Positions 1-6,856 of a DNA stretch of 14,489 nt are shown here, in pieces (within the stretch, counting starts at the first letter, position 1; each line of letters opens with the position of its first letter). Made by a program: the position numbers and the translations under genes. Origin of the DNA: Bacteroidales bacterium UBA5235 (lineage in GTDB: Bacteria; Bacteroidota; Bacteroidia; Bacteroidales; VadinHA17); assembly GCA_002409145.1 (NCBI GenBank), contig DHUL01000044.1, forward strand, positions 12,440 to 26,928, in the 5' to 3' direction. A model generated the notes under the pieces. The model searched no databases. It was not told the DNA's origin and saw only the letters and a program-made list of their open reading frames with translations.

Positions 1-45
1 CGGTTTCAGACCCGCCGTAACCATTTATAATCAGGGTACCGTATA

Positions 46-2166
46 TCAATAGAATTTGTATCTCATATCCTTGACCTCTTTCTTGTCACGAAGGGCCTGG
101 TAGGCTTCATATGAAGCGCGGATCTGGTAGCTGGAGTTCATCCTCTCCTTCACCATTGCCAGGTCTTCGGCTACCACAGGAGTGTCGTCACTGACCATAA
201 AGAGGTAAACTCCGTTGTTGCCTTCAACCGGTTTTGAGAGTTTGCCTGCCTCGCTGGCAGCTGCTGCAGATATCAGGGCAGGCTCTATCCCGGCACCGGG
301 AATTGAGTAAGACCTGAAGGTGATTCCGCTGGCATCCTGAATGGTGGTGTTGTAATGAGCTGCAATATCATTGAGGTCTTTTCCCTCAGCTTCAAGTTTC
401 TTCATCTCGGCAGCAATGATCTCTGCCTTTTTCTTCTTTGCCAGAATGAACCTGATATCGGAAGCCACATCCTCCACGGGAGCAACTCCCTCCTCCTGGG
501 CCCTGGTGCAATATGCAACCACATACTGGTCAGGAAGCTCGAACACTGCCTGGCTGCTGTTGTCAAGGACAATGCTGCCCGCCTTGCTGTTCTGGAAGAG
601 AGCCATGACCAGCCCTCTTGACTGTATCAGGCCGGGAAGCTCCTTCTGGTCCGGTGTAACGTTCATCGCAAGTTTCTTGTTGAGGTTGCCCTCAGCTACT
701 GCCTTGTTAAACTTCTCATAAGTGTCATTGGTGCCGGCAAATTGCGATGCCTCGGAATAGATACGCTGTGTTGTCATGCTGCTGGGAACGACCTGACGGT
801 CCACGATGCCAATGTCATATTTCTTTACCCTGCGGCCCTGGTCAAGTATCTTGATGACATGCACACCGTAGGTTGTCTCTGCAGTTACAATGTCACCCTT
901 TTTATTACTGAAGCAGGCATTATTAAAAGGTATTATCATCATCCCTTCACTGAACCATCCGAGATCGCCTCCCACCTGGGCTGAACCCTGATCGTCAGAG
1001 TTGGCCATGGCAAGTGCGTTGAAGTCAATCCCTGATCTGACAAGGGCAATAAGGCTGTCAGCCTCCTTTCTTGCCTGGGCAAAGGTTCTGTTCGCATTGG
1101 GTGAGAGCAGTATATGTGCTGCCCTGACAGAATCAGGACGCTCGGCTATGTCGATTATACGGGCCAGCTTGTAGCTGCCGTCCTCAAGAAAAGGCCCCGC
1201 AACAGCAGATCTGTCACCTGCTTCGGCCAGCGGCCGGAGGCTTTCGGGAAGATCTTCAGCTGTCTTGTAAAAACCAGTGTAACGGGTGTCTGCAGTCAGG
1301 TTGATGTACTGGACAGGGTCAGGAGCTGCTGCAAAGTTTTCCTTCTCATTCAGAGCCCAGGTCTCGGCCTCCTTCATGTCTGACTCAGAGGGAGCAATCT
1401 CAAATGTTATATACTCCATATCCCTTGAGGCACCACGTTTGAAGCTGTCCTCGTGCTTGTCATAATAGCTCCTGATCTCGTCTGAGGTAACTTTCACCAG
1501 GCTGTCAGAAATGGCAGCATAATTGCGCACCATATAGCTGAAATTGACCATGTTCGCGTTGAGGCTGTTCTCAAACTCCGACTGTTTGCCTGTGACATAG
1601 AGACCCTTTGACATCAGGTTAACCAGCTTGGTATTGAGCCTGTCATTGATTATCTGATCCTCAAAGAAGAGCCAGTATTTTTTTGTTGCATCGTCAGTCT
1701 CAGTGGCTTTAAGGAAATTGACAAGGAATGATTCATTGAAGGTTCCGGTGCCGGGATCAGTAAAAAGTTGCCTGACAATAGGATGCGGGTCGTCACCAAA
1801 TACGAGCATCTCTACCTCATCAGGACTGACGCCAAGGCCTATCTGCCTGTAGGTTTTGCCCATCAGCTTCTCCGAGAGCATCTGCTGCCATACCTGTTCC
1901 CTCAGACTCTGCATCATCTCATCATTGACTTCTGATGACCCTGACATCTTGTAGATATCAACAAGCTCCTGCACCCTGGCCTCGAAGTCCTGGTATGATA
2001 CGGTCTCTCCGTCAATAGTGGCGAGCTGATAATATTTGTCTGCCTTGCGACGCTGGGAAGTGTTACTGCCGAAAAAATCACTCACAATAAAAAGAAGCAG
2101 GGAAACCCCTATCACAATTGCCAGCAGTGGTCCTGCCTTCTCTCTCAGGTTCTGAAGTATTGCCAT
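46..2166 (-). CDS. ppiD: PpiD/SurA-like membrane-anchored peptidyl-prolyl isomerase
   Basis: This 706-residue protein is a periplasmic folding factor. Family members are anchored in the inner membrane and help newly exported envelope proteins fold, through a chaperone region and a parvulin-type cis-trans prolyl isomerase domain. Residues 1-11 are a short cytoplasmic start, and about 12-34 form one uncleaved hydrophobic segment (AGPLLAIVIGVSLLLFIVSD), so it is a signal anchor. The SurA-N-like chaperone region fills roughly 40-340. The parvulin domain lies at about 345-447 and shows RAAHILLS, GGDLGWFSEGMM and TYGVHVIKI. A further region near the C-terminus ends in GVYLFMVSD, resembling a degenerate second isomerase copy. 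The length fits Bacteroidota PpiD. The ATG at 2166-2164 has no Shine-Dalgarno sequence but lies about 45 bases after a good -7 box. It is divergent from the formate dehydrogenase operon. Family assignment is secure; PpiD rather than SurA rests on the membrane anchor. Confidence 0.87.
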   Translation of the reverse strand: MAILQNLREKAGPLLAIVIGVSLLLFIVSDFFGSNTSQRRKADKYYQLATIDGETVSYQDFEARVQELVDIYKMSGSSEVNDEMMQSLREQVWQQMLSEKLMGKTYRQIGLGVSPDEVEMLVFGDDPHPIVRQLFTDPGTGTFNESFLVNFLKATETDDATKKYWLFFEDQIINDRLNTKLVNLMSKGLYVTGKQSEFENSLNANMVNFSYMVRNYAAISDSLVKVTSDEIRSYYDKHEDSFKRGASRDMEYITFEIAPSESDMKEAETWALNEKENFAAAPDPVQYINLTADTRYTGFYKTAEDLPESLRPLAEAGDRSAVAGPFLEDGSYKLARIIDIAERPDSVRAAHILLSPNANRTFAQARKEADSLIALVRSGIDFNALAMANSDDQGSAQVGGDLGWFSEGMMIIPFNNACFSNKKGDIVTAETTYGVHVIKILDQGRRVKKYDIGIVDRQVVPSSMTTQRIYSEASQFAGTNDTYEKFNKAVAEGNLNKKLAMNVTPDQKELPGLIQSRGLVMALFQNSKAGSIVLDNSSQAVFELPDQYVVAYCTRAQEEGVAPVEDVASDIRFILAKKKKAEIIAAEMKKLEAEGKDLNDIAAHYNTTIQDASGITFRSYSIPGAGIEPALISAAAASEAGKLSKPVEGNNGVYLFMVSDDTPVVAEDLAMVKERMNSSYQIRASYEAYQALRDKKEVKDMRYKFY

Positions 2167-2214
2167 CTGAATACTAATTAAATAATGAATTTACCTCTTG
2201 AAAAATACAGGCGA

Positions 2215-2222
2215 CAAATATA
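2215..2222 (-). promoter_or_regulatory. Candidate ppiD promoter, -7 box TATATTTG
   Basis: Read on the minus strand, these bases are TATATTTG, an exact match to the Bacteroidota -7 consensus TAnnTTTG. A TTTTG lies upstream at 2243-2239 with a 16-base spacer, shorter than the usual 19-21, so the -33 element is uncertain. Transcription would start near 2210 and leave a leader of about 45 bases before the ppiD ATG. Confidence 0.55.
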
Positions 2223-2280
2223 ACAAAATTCAGTTAAACAAAAGGATGCACCTTCTTCTCATTTTATTTAACTTCCGGTA

Positions 2281-2300
2281 AATATGATAATTCTCATATT
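2281..2300. promoter_or_regulatory. 20-base palindrome, candidate operator of the formate dehydrogenase operon
   Basis: The sequence AATATGATAATTCTCATATT has 7-base arms (AATATGA/TCATATT) around a centre that is itself symmetrical at AATT. Only one base pair of the 20-base dyad is mismatched, and one more outer A/T pair extends it to 22 bases. It is centred about 47 bases before the inferred start of fdhBA transcription and about 80 before that of ppiD. A dimeric regulator is the likely reader, possibly an activator given the position and the poor -33 element. The regulator cannot be named. Confidence 0.45.
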
Positions 2301-2325
2301 TCCGCCATATCGCACAGTTAGTAAA

Positions 2326-2333
2326 TACCTTGT
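2326..2333 (+). promoter_or_regulatory. Candidate fdhBA promoter, -7 box TACCTTGT
   Basis: TACCTTGT is an imperfect version of TAnnTTTG, one T short. It sits 21 bases before the ATG at 2355. No TTG is found 19-21 bases upstream, where a -33 element would lie. The weak box combined with the palindrome at 2281-2300 suggests regulated expression. This is an inference from sequence pattern only. Confidence 0.35.
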
Positions 2334-2354
2334 AAGAGTAAAAATAGTATAGCT

Positions 2355-3983
2355 ATGTCAAGGAATCTGAGAGGACTCTCTGCCAGGAGAGACCTTACCG
2401 GCAGCCTGTACGAGAGTATTGCAGGAGTATCCGGCAATGACGATAATTCTCGTAATGAGAGACTTAAGGACATTGCTGAAGAGTTCATGACTGGAAACGC
2501 AGCCGTTTTGAGTGCAAGCTCCTTCTATGATTTTCTCAGGCCGGCTCACACCGGTAAAAAGGTCTATATGTGTGATGGCACGGCCTGCCTGACATCGGGC
2601 AGGGGGGAGTATGTCCGCCGCAGCCTGCTTGAAAGGTACAGGGAGGATGAGATAGGCACAATGACATGCCTGGGGCACTGTCACTCAAATAACGCTATCC
2701 TTGTCAACGGTGAGACCAGGCTGTGTGGCAGTGAGGCAGATCCGTCAGCGATGAGTATTGGATCGAATGCTGACATGCCGGTCTTGCTTACTCCTGCCGG
2801 CGATGTAAGAGAGTACTGGTCGCTTGCATGGAAGTGGGCCGACAGGACTGATGATGCTCTTAAGGAACTTGAGGGTTCCGGTCTCCGCGGCCGGGGAGGG
2901 GCCGGATTCCCGTTTCATGTAAAGGTGCACTCATCACGCGATGCCGCAGCTGACAGGAAATACATAGTCTGCAACGGCGATGAGGGTGATCCGGGAGCTT
3001 TTTCAGACAAGTGGCTGCTTGAGGAGCGGCCCCACTCCGTGCTGTTCGGAATGATGATGACAGGTATCATTACAGGCGCTGACACCGGAGTGGTATATAT
3101 CAGGGGAGAATATCCGCTTGCTGTTAAAAGGGTGCGGAAGGCTGTCACAGAGATTGAGGAGGCCGGGATTGCCACAGGTACTGAAGGCAATCTCGTCACA
3201 CGTTTCCGTTTCCACGTTGTAGAAGGATCCGGGGCATATATATGCGGAGAGGAGACATCCCTTCTAAACTCCCTCGAGGGACTGAGGCCCGAGGTACGGA
3301 CGCGCCCGCCTTTCCCAGCCGTTTACGGCCTCTTCGGCAGACCGACGGTGCTGAGCAATGTTGAGACCTTTGCAAATATTCATTACATACTTGAGGAGGG
3401 AGGTGCCGCATGGGCTGCAATGGGAACGGAGAAATCACCCGGAACAAAACTCGTTTCACTCGACGGGGCATTCAACAGGCCCGGACTTCTTGAGGTGAAA
3501 ATGGGTACTCCTTTGCGCACTGTCATAGATGTATTTGGAGGCGGAGTGCGTTACCCGGTGAAGGCCTTTCAGGTGGGCGGACCCCTCGGCGGACTGGTCC
3601 CTGCATCACGGATTGATGATCTGACACTCGACTTCGAGTCTTTTGCCCGTGAGGGCTTCCTTCTCGGTCACGCGGGAATAGTATCGGTGCCGGCAGATTT
3701 CCCGGTAATAAAGCTGCTGGAACATCTTTTTGAGTTCACCAGTAAGGAGTCATGCGGCAAGTGCTTCCCCTGCAGGCTGGGCTCGGCACGGGGCTATGAG
3801 CTTCTTGCCGGTGCTGTGGAAAAGAAGCAAAAGATTGACCGGCAGCTTTTTGATGATCTTCTTGAGACGATGCAGCTCGGGTCACTCTGTGCACTGGGAG
3901 GTGGTCTGCCGCTGCCGGTGAGGAACGCGCTGCATTATTTTGGCGAAGAACTCAGTGATTACTTCACGGCAAAGGAGGCTTGA
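2355..3983 (+). CDS. fdhB: Formate dehydrogenase NAD(H)-linked subunit (NuoE-NuoF fusion)
   Basis: This 542-residue protein is the electron-transfer subunit that passes electrons between the catalytic subunit encoded next and NAD(H). Residues about 20-125 form a NuoE-like thioredoxin-fold [2Fe-2S] domain with Cys73, Cys78, Cys105 and Cys109 (C-x4-C and C-x3-C). The NuoF-like part follows: a glycine-rich FMN/NADH site (LRGRGGAGFPF, then CNGDEGDPGAFSDKWLLEE), GEYPLAVKRV, and EGSGAYICGEETSLLNSLEG. The C-terminal [4Fe-4S] ligands are Cys467, Cys470, Cys473 and Cys512 (SCGKCFPCR and LCALGG). All expected ligands are present. Unlike many HydB/FdhB relatives there is no extra C-terminal 2[4Fe-4S] ferredoxin domain. 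The gene ends two bases before the catalytic-subunit start, so the two are one operon. The same fold serves NADP-linked and bifurcating hydrogenases and complex I; the FDH assignment comes from the neighbour. NAD versus NADP cannot be told by eye. Confidence 0.88.
   Translation: MSRNLRGLSARRDLTGSLYESIAGVSGNDDNSRNERLKDIAEEFMTGNAAVLSASSFYDFLRPAHTGKKVYMCDGTACLTSGRGEYVRRSLLERYREDEIGTMTCLGHCHSNNAILVNGETRLCGSEADPSAMSIGSNADMPVLLTPAGDVREYWSLAWKWADRTDDALKELEGSGLRGRGGAGFPFHVKVHSSRDAAADRKYIVCNGDEGDPGAFSDKWLLEERPHSVLFGMMMTGIITGADTGVVYIRGEYPLAVKRVRKAVTEIEEAGIATGTEGNLVTRFRFHVVEGSGAYICGEETSLLNSLEGLRPEVRTRPPFPAVYGLFGRPTVLSNVETFANIHYILEEGGAAWAAMGTEKSPGTKLVSLDGAFNRPGLLEVKMGTPLRTVIDVFGGGVRYPVKAFQVGGPLGGLVPASRIDDLTLDFESFAREGFLLGHAGIVSVPADFPVIKLLEHLFEFTSKESCGKCFPCRLGSARGYELLAGAVEKKQKIDRQLFDDLLETMQLGSLCALGGGLPLPVRNALHYFGEELSDYFTAKEA
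3972..3978 (+). promoter_or_regulatory. Shine-Dalgarno site AAGGAGG of fdhA
   Basis: AAGGAGG lies inside the last codons of fdhB and ends seven bases before the ATG at 3986, an ideal spacing. It favours ATG 3986 over the TTG at 3980. It is the only strong Shine-Dalgarno sequence I see before a gene here; the other starts have none, as is common in Bacteroidota. Translational coupling between the subunits is likely. Confidence 0.6.
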
Positions 3984-3985
3984 CC

Positions 3986-6733
3986 ATGGAAAAGATAGCA
4001 TACATAGACAACAGACCCTTCGCTATTGAGCCTGACGAGACGATTCTGCAGTTCGTCCGCAGGAATAGCGGGCGTGATGTGATACCAACCCTCTGCCAGG
4101 CTGATAACCTTGATAACTACGGCTCATGCCGCATCTGTTCCGTGGAGGTGGCCCTGAAGGAGGGAGGACCAGTGAAGGTGATGGCATCATGCCACACTCC
4201 CGTGGCTCCGGGTTATTATGTCTATCCTTCAACCGACAGGATCAGGCGGCTGCGAAGGAATATCCTCGAGATGGTGCTCTCGGAATACCCGCCCGAGAGA
4301 CTTATCCCTGAACCAGGCATGCTACCCACCGAGTTCCAGACCGTGGTGGCCGTTGCAGGATCGCCGGAAGTGCGTTATCACCGAAATGTCACACTCCATG
4401 AGATGGACAGAAGTCGCCCGTATGTCTGGTCTGACCTTACCGAGTGCATCAAATGCTACCGCTGCGTGAGAGCATGTGATGAGCTGCAGGCTGAACATGT
4501 GCTGGGCATTCATGGCAGGGGTGACAACAGCCGTATCATCAAAGGATTTGACCAGAACTTCCGCGACTCTCCATGCGTTTCATGCGGTGCATGTGTCCAG
4601 ACATGTCCGACCAATGCCATTCATGACCGATATTCTGTCAAGACGCTGAACGCTGACACAACTGTCCGTACAACATGCACTTACTGTGGTGTGGGATGCA
4701 ACCTCGACGTAAAGGTCATCAACGGTCAGGTCAGGGGTGTACAGGCACCGCTTGACTCAGCCACCAACAGGGGTCATACCTGTGTCAAGGGAAGGTATGC
4801 CTTTGGATTCTATAACCATCCCGAAAGGCTCCGTTCGCCCATGGTAAGGAAAAACGGCAAACTTACAGAGGTGTCATGGGATGAGGCATATGATTATACT
4901 GCAAGAAGATTTCGCGAGATTAAGGAGGAATATGGTCCGGACGCCCTTGCCGGTATCTCTTCCGCAAGGTGCACCAACGAGGAAAATTACCTGATGCAGA
5001 AATTTTTCAGGATAGTCATTGGTACCAACAACATAGACGGCTGTGCCAGGGTCTGCCATGCCCCGACAGCAATGGGAATGCAGTGGGCATATGGAACAGG
5101 CGCAGCAACCAATTCAATTGATGAGATATACAAGACGGGGTGCATTCTTATCATCGGAGCCAATCCCTCTTCTGCCCATCCAGTCACGGGCGCCCGCCTC
5201 AGGTCAGTGATCGAGTCCGGCACACCCCTCATAGTCATTGATCCGTTAAGGATAGAGATTGCCAGGCTGGCAAAACACCACCTCCAGATAAACCCCGGGA
5301 CAAATGTCGCCGTACTGAACCTTTTCGCCAGATACCTGCTGACCGAGGGATTTATTGACAGGGAGTTCATCGCGAAGAGAACTGAAGGATGGGATGAGTT
5401 CAGGCGATACCTGGAGAAGCTTGATGTGGATGAGCTTGAGAGGGTGTGCGGTGTTGACCGCGGCAAGGTGAAGGCAGCGGCTATCGAGTACGGTTCGGCG
5501 AAGTCAGCAATGGAGTTCCATGGTCTGGGCGTAACCGAACACTGGCAGGCAACCAAGGCAATCACCCTGATATCAAATATTGCCATGATGACCGGTAATA
5601 TAGGAAGGGAAGGGACCGGAGTCAATCCCCTGCGCGGCCAGAACAATGTACAGGGTGCGGCTGACATGGGAATACAGCCTCACCAGGGAGCCGGATATCT
5701 TGATGTAACCAATCCTGAAAACATTGCCCTTTACAACGCCTGTTACGGCGCAGAGCACCCGGGGGTCCCCGGTTACCGCATCCCGGAGATGTTCACGGCT
5801 GCTGCACGGGGTGACCTGAAGGCCTTGTGGATTATGGGTGAGGACATTCTCCAGACCGACCCCAATACCTGTCATGTTAAGAGCTCGCTTCAGGGACTTG
5901 ACCTGCTGGTCGTTCAGGAGCTCTTCATGACCGAGACCGCCCGTATAGCGGATGTTATCTTTCCGGCATCATCCTTTCTGGAAAAGGAAGGCACCTTCAC
6001 CAACGGCGAGAGAAGGATACAGAGGGTGCAGAAGGCGGTGGAGCCGCTCGGGGGAACTAAGCCCGACGGCCAGATAGTGGTTGACATGATGAATCGCATG
6101 GGCTATCCGCAGAAGGGCTACTCAGCCGATATTATACTTAAGGAAATAGCAGGCATAGTGCCATTTTTTAAAGGTGTCAGGTGGGAAGAACTTGGTAAGA
6201 GCGGGAAGCAATGGCCGGTCAGGGAAGACGGCACTGACACCAAAATATTGCATACAGATACATTCAAACGGGGTAAGGGACGGTTCCATTCCTGGGACTA
6301 TGACATCTCACCGGAGCTGAATGAGAATGCTGACCGATTCCCCTACATTCTTACCACCGGACGCCTTCTTGAACATTATAACAGCGGCACCATGACGCGG
6401 CGCACACCCAACAGTGAGCTGGTTAAGGAGGATATACTGTTCGTCCACCCGCATGACGCCGGAACCAAAGGTCTGGTGAGCGGTGATTATGCAAGGATTT
6501 TCTCGGCACGCGGAATCACCACAATGAAGGTGAAGGTAACTGATGTGGTAAAGCCGGGGGTGATCTATACTACTTTCCATTTCCCCGATACTGCCATCAA
6601 TTTCCTTACCAGCGGCATCGGTGACGAGTTCACCCTTACACCGGAGTACAAGGTGGTGGCCGTGGATTTTGAAAAATCACTGTACGAAATTTTTACCCGC
6701 GCAGAATGCCGAACAATCATAAAAACTGATTAA
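3986..6733 (+). CDS. fdhA: Formate dehydrogenase catalytic subunit, cysteine type, NuoG-like N-terminus
   Basis: This 915-residue cytoplasmic molybdenum or tungsten bis-pterin enzyme would interconvert formate and CO2. Residues 1-80 form a [2Fe-2S] domain (Cys37, 48, 51, 69). The next NuoG-type segment should bind a His-Cys3 [4Fe-4S] cluster, but the four ligand positions read Tyr101, Arg105, Pro108 and Pro114. A 2[4Fe-4S] ferredoxin domain follows (Cys154, 157, 160, 164; Cys197, 200, 203, 207). The FdhF-like catalytic part begins with Cys231, 234, 238 and 266 for the cluster next to the pterin, and Lys268. The metal ligand is Cys357 followed by His358 (RVCHAPT), where E. coli FdhF has selenocysteine, so no selenium is needed. 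NPLRGQNNVQGAADMG around Arg550 is the formate dehydrogenase signature. I chose ATG 3986 because of the AAGGAGG before it. It pairs with fdhB; no fdhD or cofactor genes are in view. CO2 reduction versus formate oxidation is open. Confidence 0.9.
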   Translation: MEKIAYIDNRPFAIEPDETILQFVRRNSGRDVIPTLCQADNLDNYGSCRICSVEVALKEGGPVKVMASCHTPVAPGYYVYPSTDRIRRLRRNILEMVLSEYPPERLIPEPGMLPTEFQTVVAVAGSPEVRYHRNVTLHEMDRSRPYVWSDLTECIKCYRCVRACDELQAEHVLGIHGRGDNSRIIKGFDQNFRDSPCVSCGACVQTCPTNAIHDRYSVKTLNADTTVRTTCTYCGVGCNLDVKVINGQVRGVQAPLDSATNRGHTCVKGRYAFGFYNHPERLRSPMVRKNGKLTEVSWDEAYDYTARRFREIKEEYGPDALAGISSARCTNEENYLMQKFFRIVIGTNNIDGCARVCHAPTAMGMQWAYGTGAATNSIDEIYKTGCILIIGANPSSAHPVTGARLRSVIESGTPLIVIDPLRIEIARLAKHHLQINPGTNVAVLNLFARYLLTEGFIDREFIAKRTEGWDEFRRYLEKLDVDELERVCGVDRGKVKAAAIEYGSAKSAMEFHGLGVTEHWQATKAITLISNIAMMTGNIGREGTGVNPLRGQNNVQGAADMGIQPHQGAGYLDVTNPENIALYNACYGAEHPGVPGYRIPEMFTAAARGDLKALWIMGEDILQTDPNTCHVKSSLQGLDLLVVQELFMTETARIADVIFPASSFLEKEGTFTNGERRIQRVQKAVEPLGGTKPDGQIVVDMMNRMGYPQKGYSADIILKEIAGIVPFFKGVRWEELGKSGKQWPVREDGTDTKILHTDTFKRGKGRFHSWDYDISPELNENADRFPYILTTGRLLEHYNSGTMTRRTPNSELVKEDILFVHPHDAGTKGLVSGDYARIFSARGITTMKVKVTDVVKPGVIYTTFHFPDTAINFLTSGIGDEFTLTPEYKVVAVDFEKSLYEIFTRAECRTIIKTD

Positions 6734-6745
6734 AAAATCACAATG

Positions 6746-6765
6746 ACCCCCAAAAAATAGGGGGT
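6746..6765. promoter_or_regulatory. C5/G5 palindrome, copy 1 upstream of glnN
   Basis: ACCCCC and GGGGGT arms flank an 8-base A-rich spacer (AAAAAATA). It begins 13 bases after the fdhA stop. The arms repeat exactly in copy 2, whose centre lies 52.5 bases downstream, about five turns of B-DNA. A DNA operator is the leading reading; a 3'-end RNA hairpin of the fdhBA message is the alternative. No T-run follows on the plus strand, so it is not a normal terminator in that direction. Confidence 0.5.
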
Positions 6766-6798
6766 TAGCAAGAAAAAACTAACAAATAATCAAAAAAT

Positions 6799-6817
6799 AC
6801 CCCCAAAAATAGGGGGT
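6799..6817. promoter_or_regulatory. C5/G5 palindrome, copy 2 upstream of glnN
   Basis: The arms ACCCCC/GGGGGT are identical to copy 1, with a 7-base spacer (AAAAATA), one A shorter. Its centre (6808) is about 39 bases before the inferred glnN transcription start, and it covers the place where the -33 element should be. That position suits an activator contacting RNA polymerase, or a repressor blocking it. Read on the minus strand, the hairpin is followed by ATTTTTTG and so resembles a terminator, but no leftward gene ends here. Confidence 0.55.
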
Positions 6818-6833
6818 GTAATCTGAAATGTTC

Positions 6834-6841
6834 TATTTTTG
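6834..6841 (+). promoter_or_regulatory. Candidate glnN promoter, -7 box TATTTTTG
   Basis: TATTTTTG matches TAnnTTTG exactly and ends 15 bases before the ATG at 6857. Transcription would begin near 6847, leaving a leader of only about 10 bases. No TTG lies 19-21 bases upstream; palindrome copy 2 occupies that place. The alternative TTG start codon at 6839 overlaps this box, which argues against it. Confidence 0.5.
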
Positions 6842-6856
6842 ACAAAAAATCAGATC

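Noticed and set aside
1..7. CGGTTTC at both the first bases and near the last bases (14482-14488) of the window
   Set aside because: A seven-base match is easily chance and nothing else near base 1 resembles the repeats at the other end.
1..25. Start of another leftward gene (ATG at 25-23, reading M-V-T-A-G-L-K-P)
   Set aside because: Only eight codons are visible and there is no ribosome-binding site or recognisable sequence. It may be the next gene after ppiD, but nothing here supports it.
5054..5056. Possible selenocysteine at the FdhA active site
   Set aside because: The codon is TGC (Cys357), not TGA, so no recoding is involved.
4987..5667. 226-residue antisense frame within fdhA
   Set aside because: It is the shadow of a strongly coding plus-strand gene, with no domain, promoter or start signal of its own. 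The same holds for the other antisense frames over fdhB, glnN and purM.
6727..6740. TGATT-AAAA-AATCA dyad over the fdhA stop, FNR-like at first sight
   Set aside because: The arms do not match TTGAT-N4-ATCAA, the sequence is largely A/T, and it is about 110 bases from the glnN start. Too weak to list.
6746..6817. G-quadruplex in the glnN spacer
   Set aside because: Each strand has only two G5 runs, far apart; an intramolecular four-tract quadruplex is not available. Inverted-repeat pairing explains the runs better.
6799..6830. Terminator for fdhBA at palindrome copy 2
   Set aside because: On the plus strand the hairpin is followed by GTAATCTG, not a T-run. The T-run occurs only on the minus strand, where no gene ends. 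I keep it as a candidate operator.
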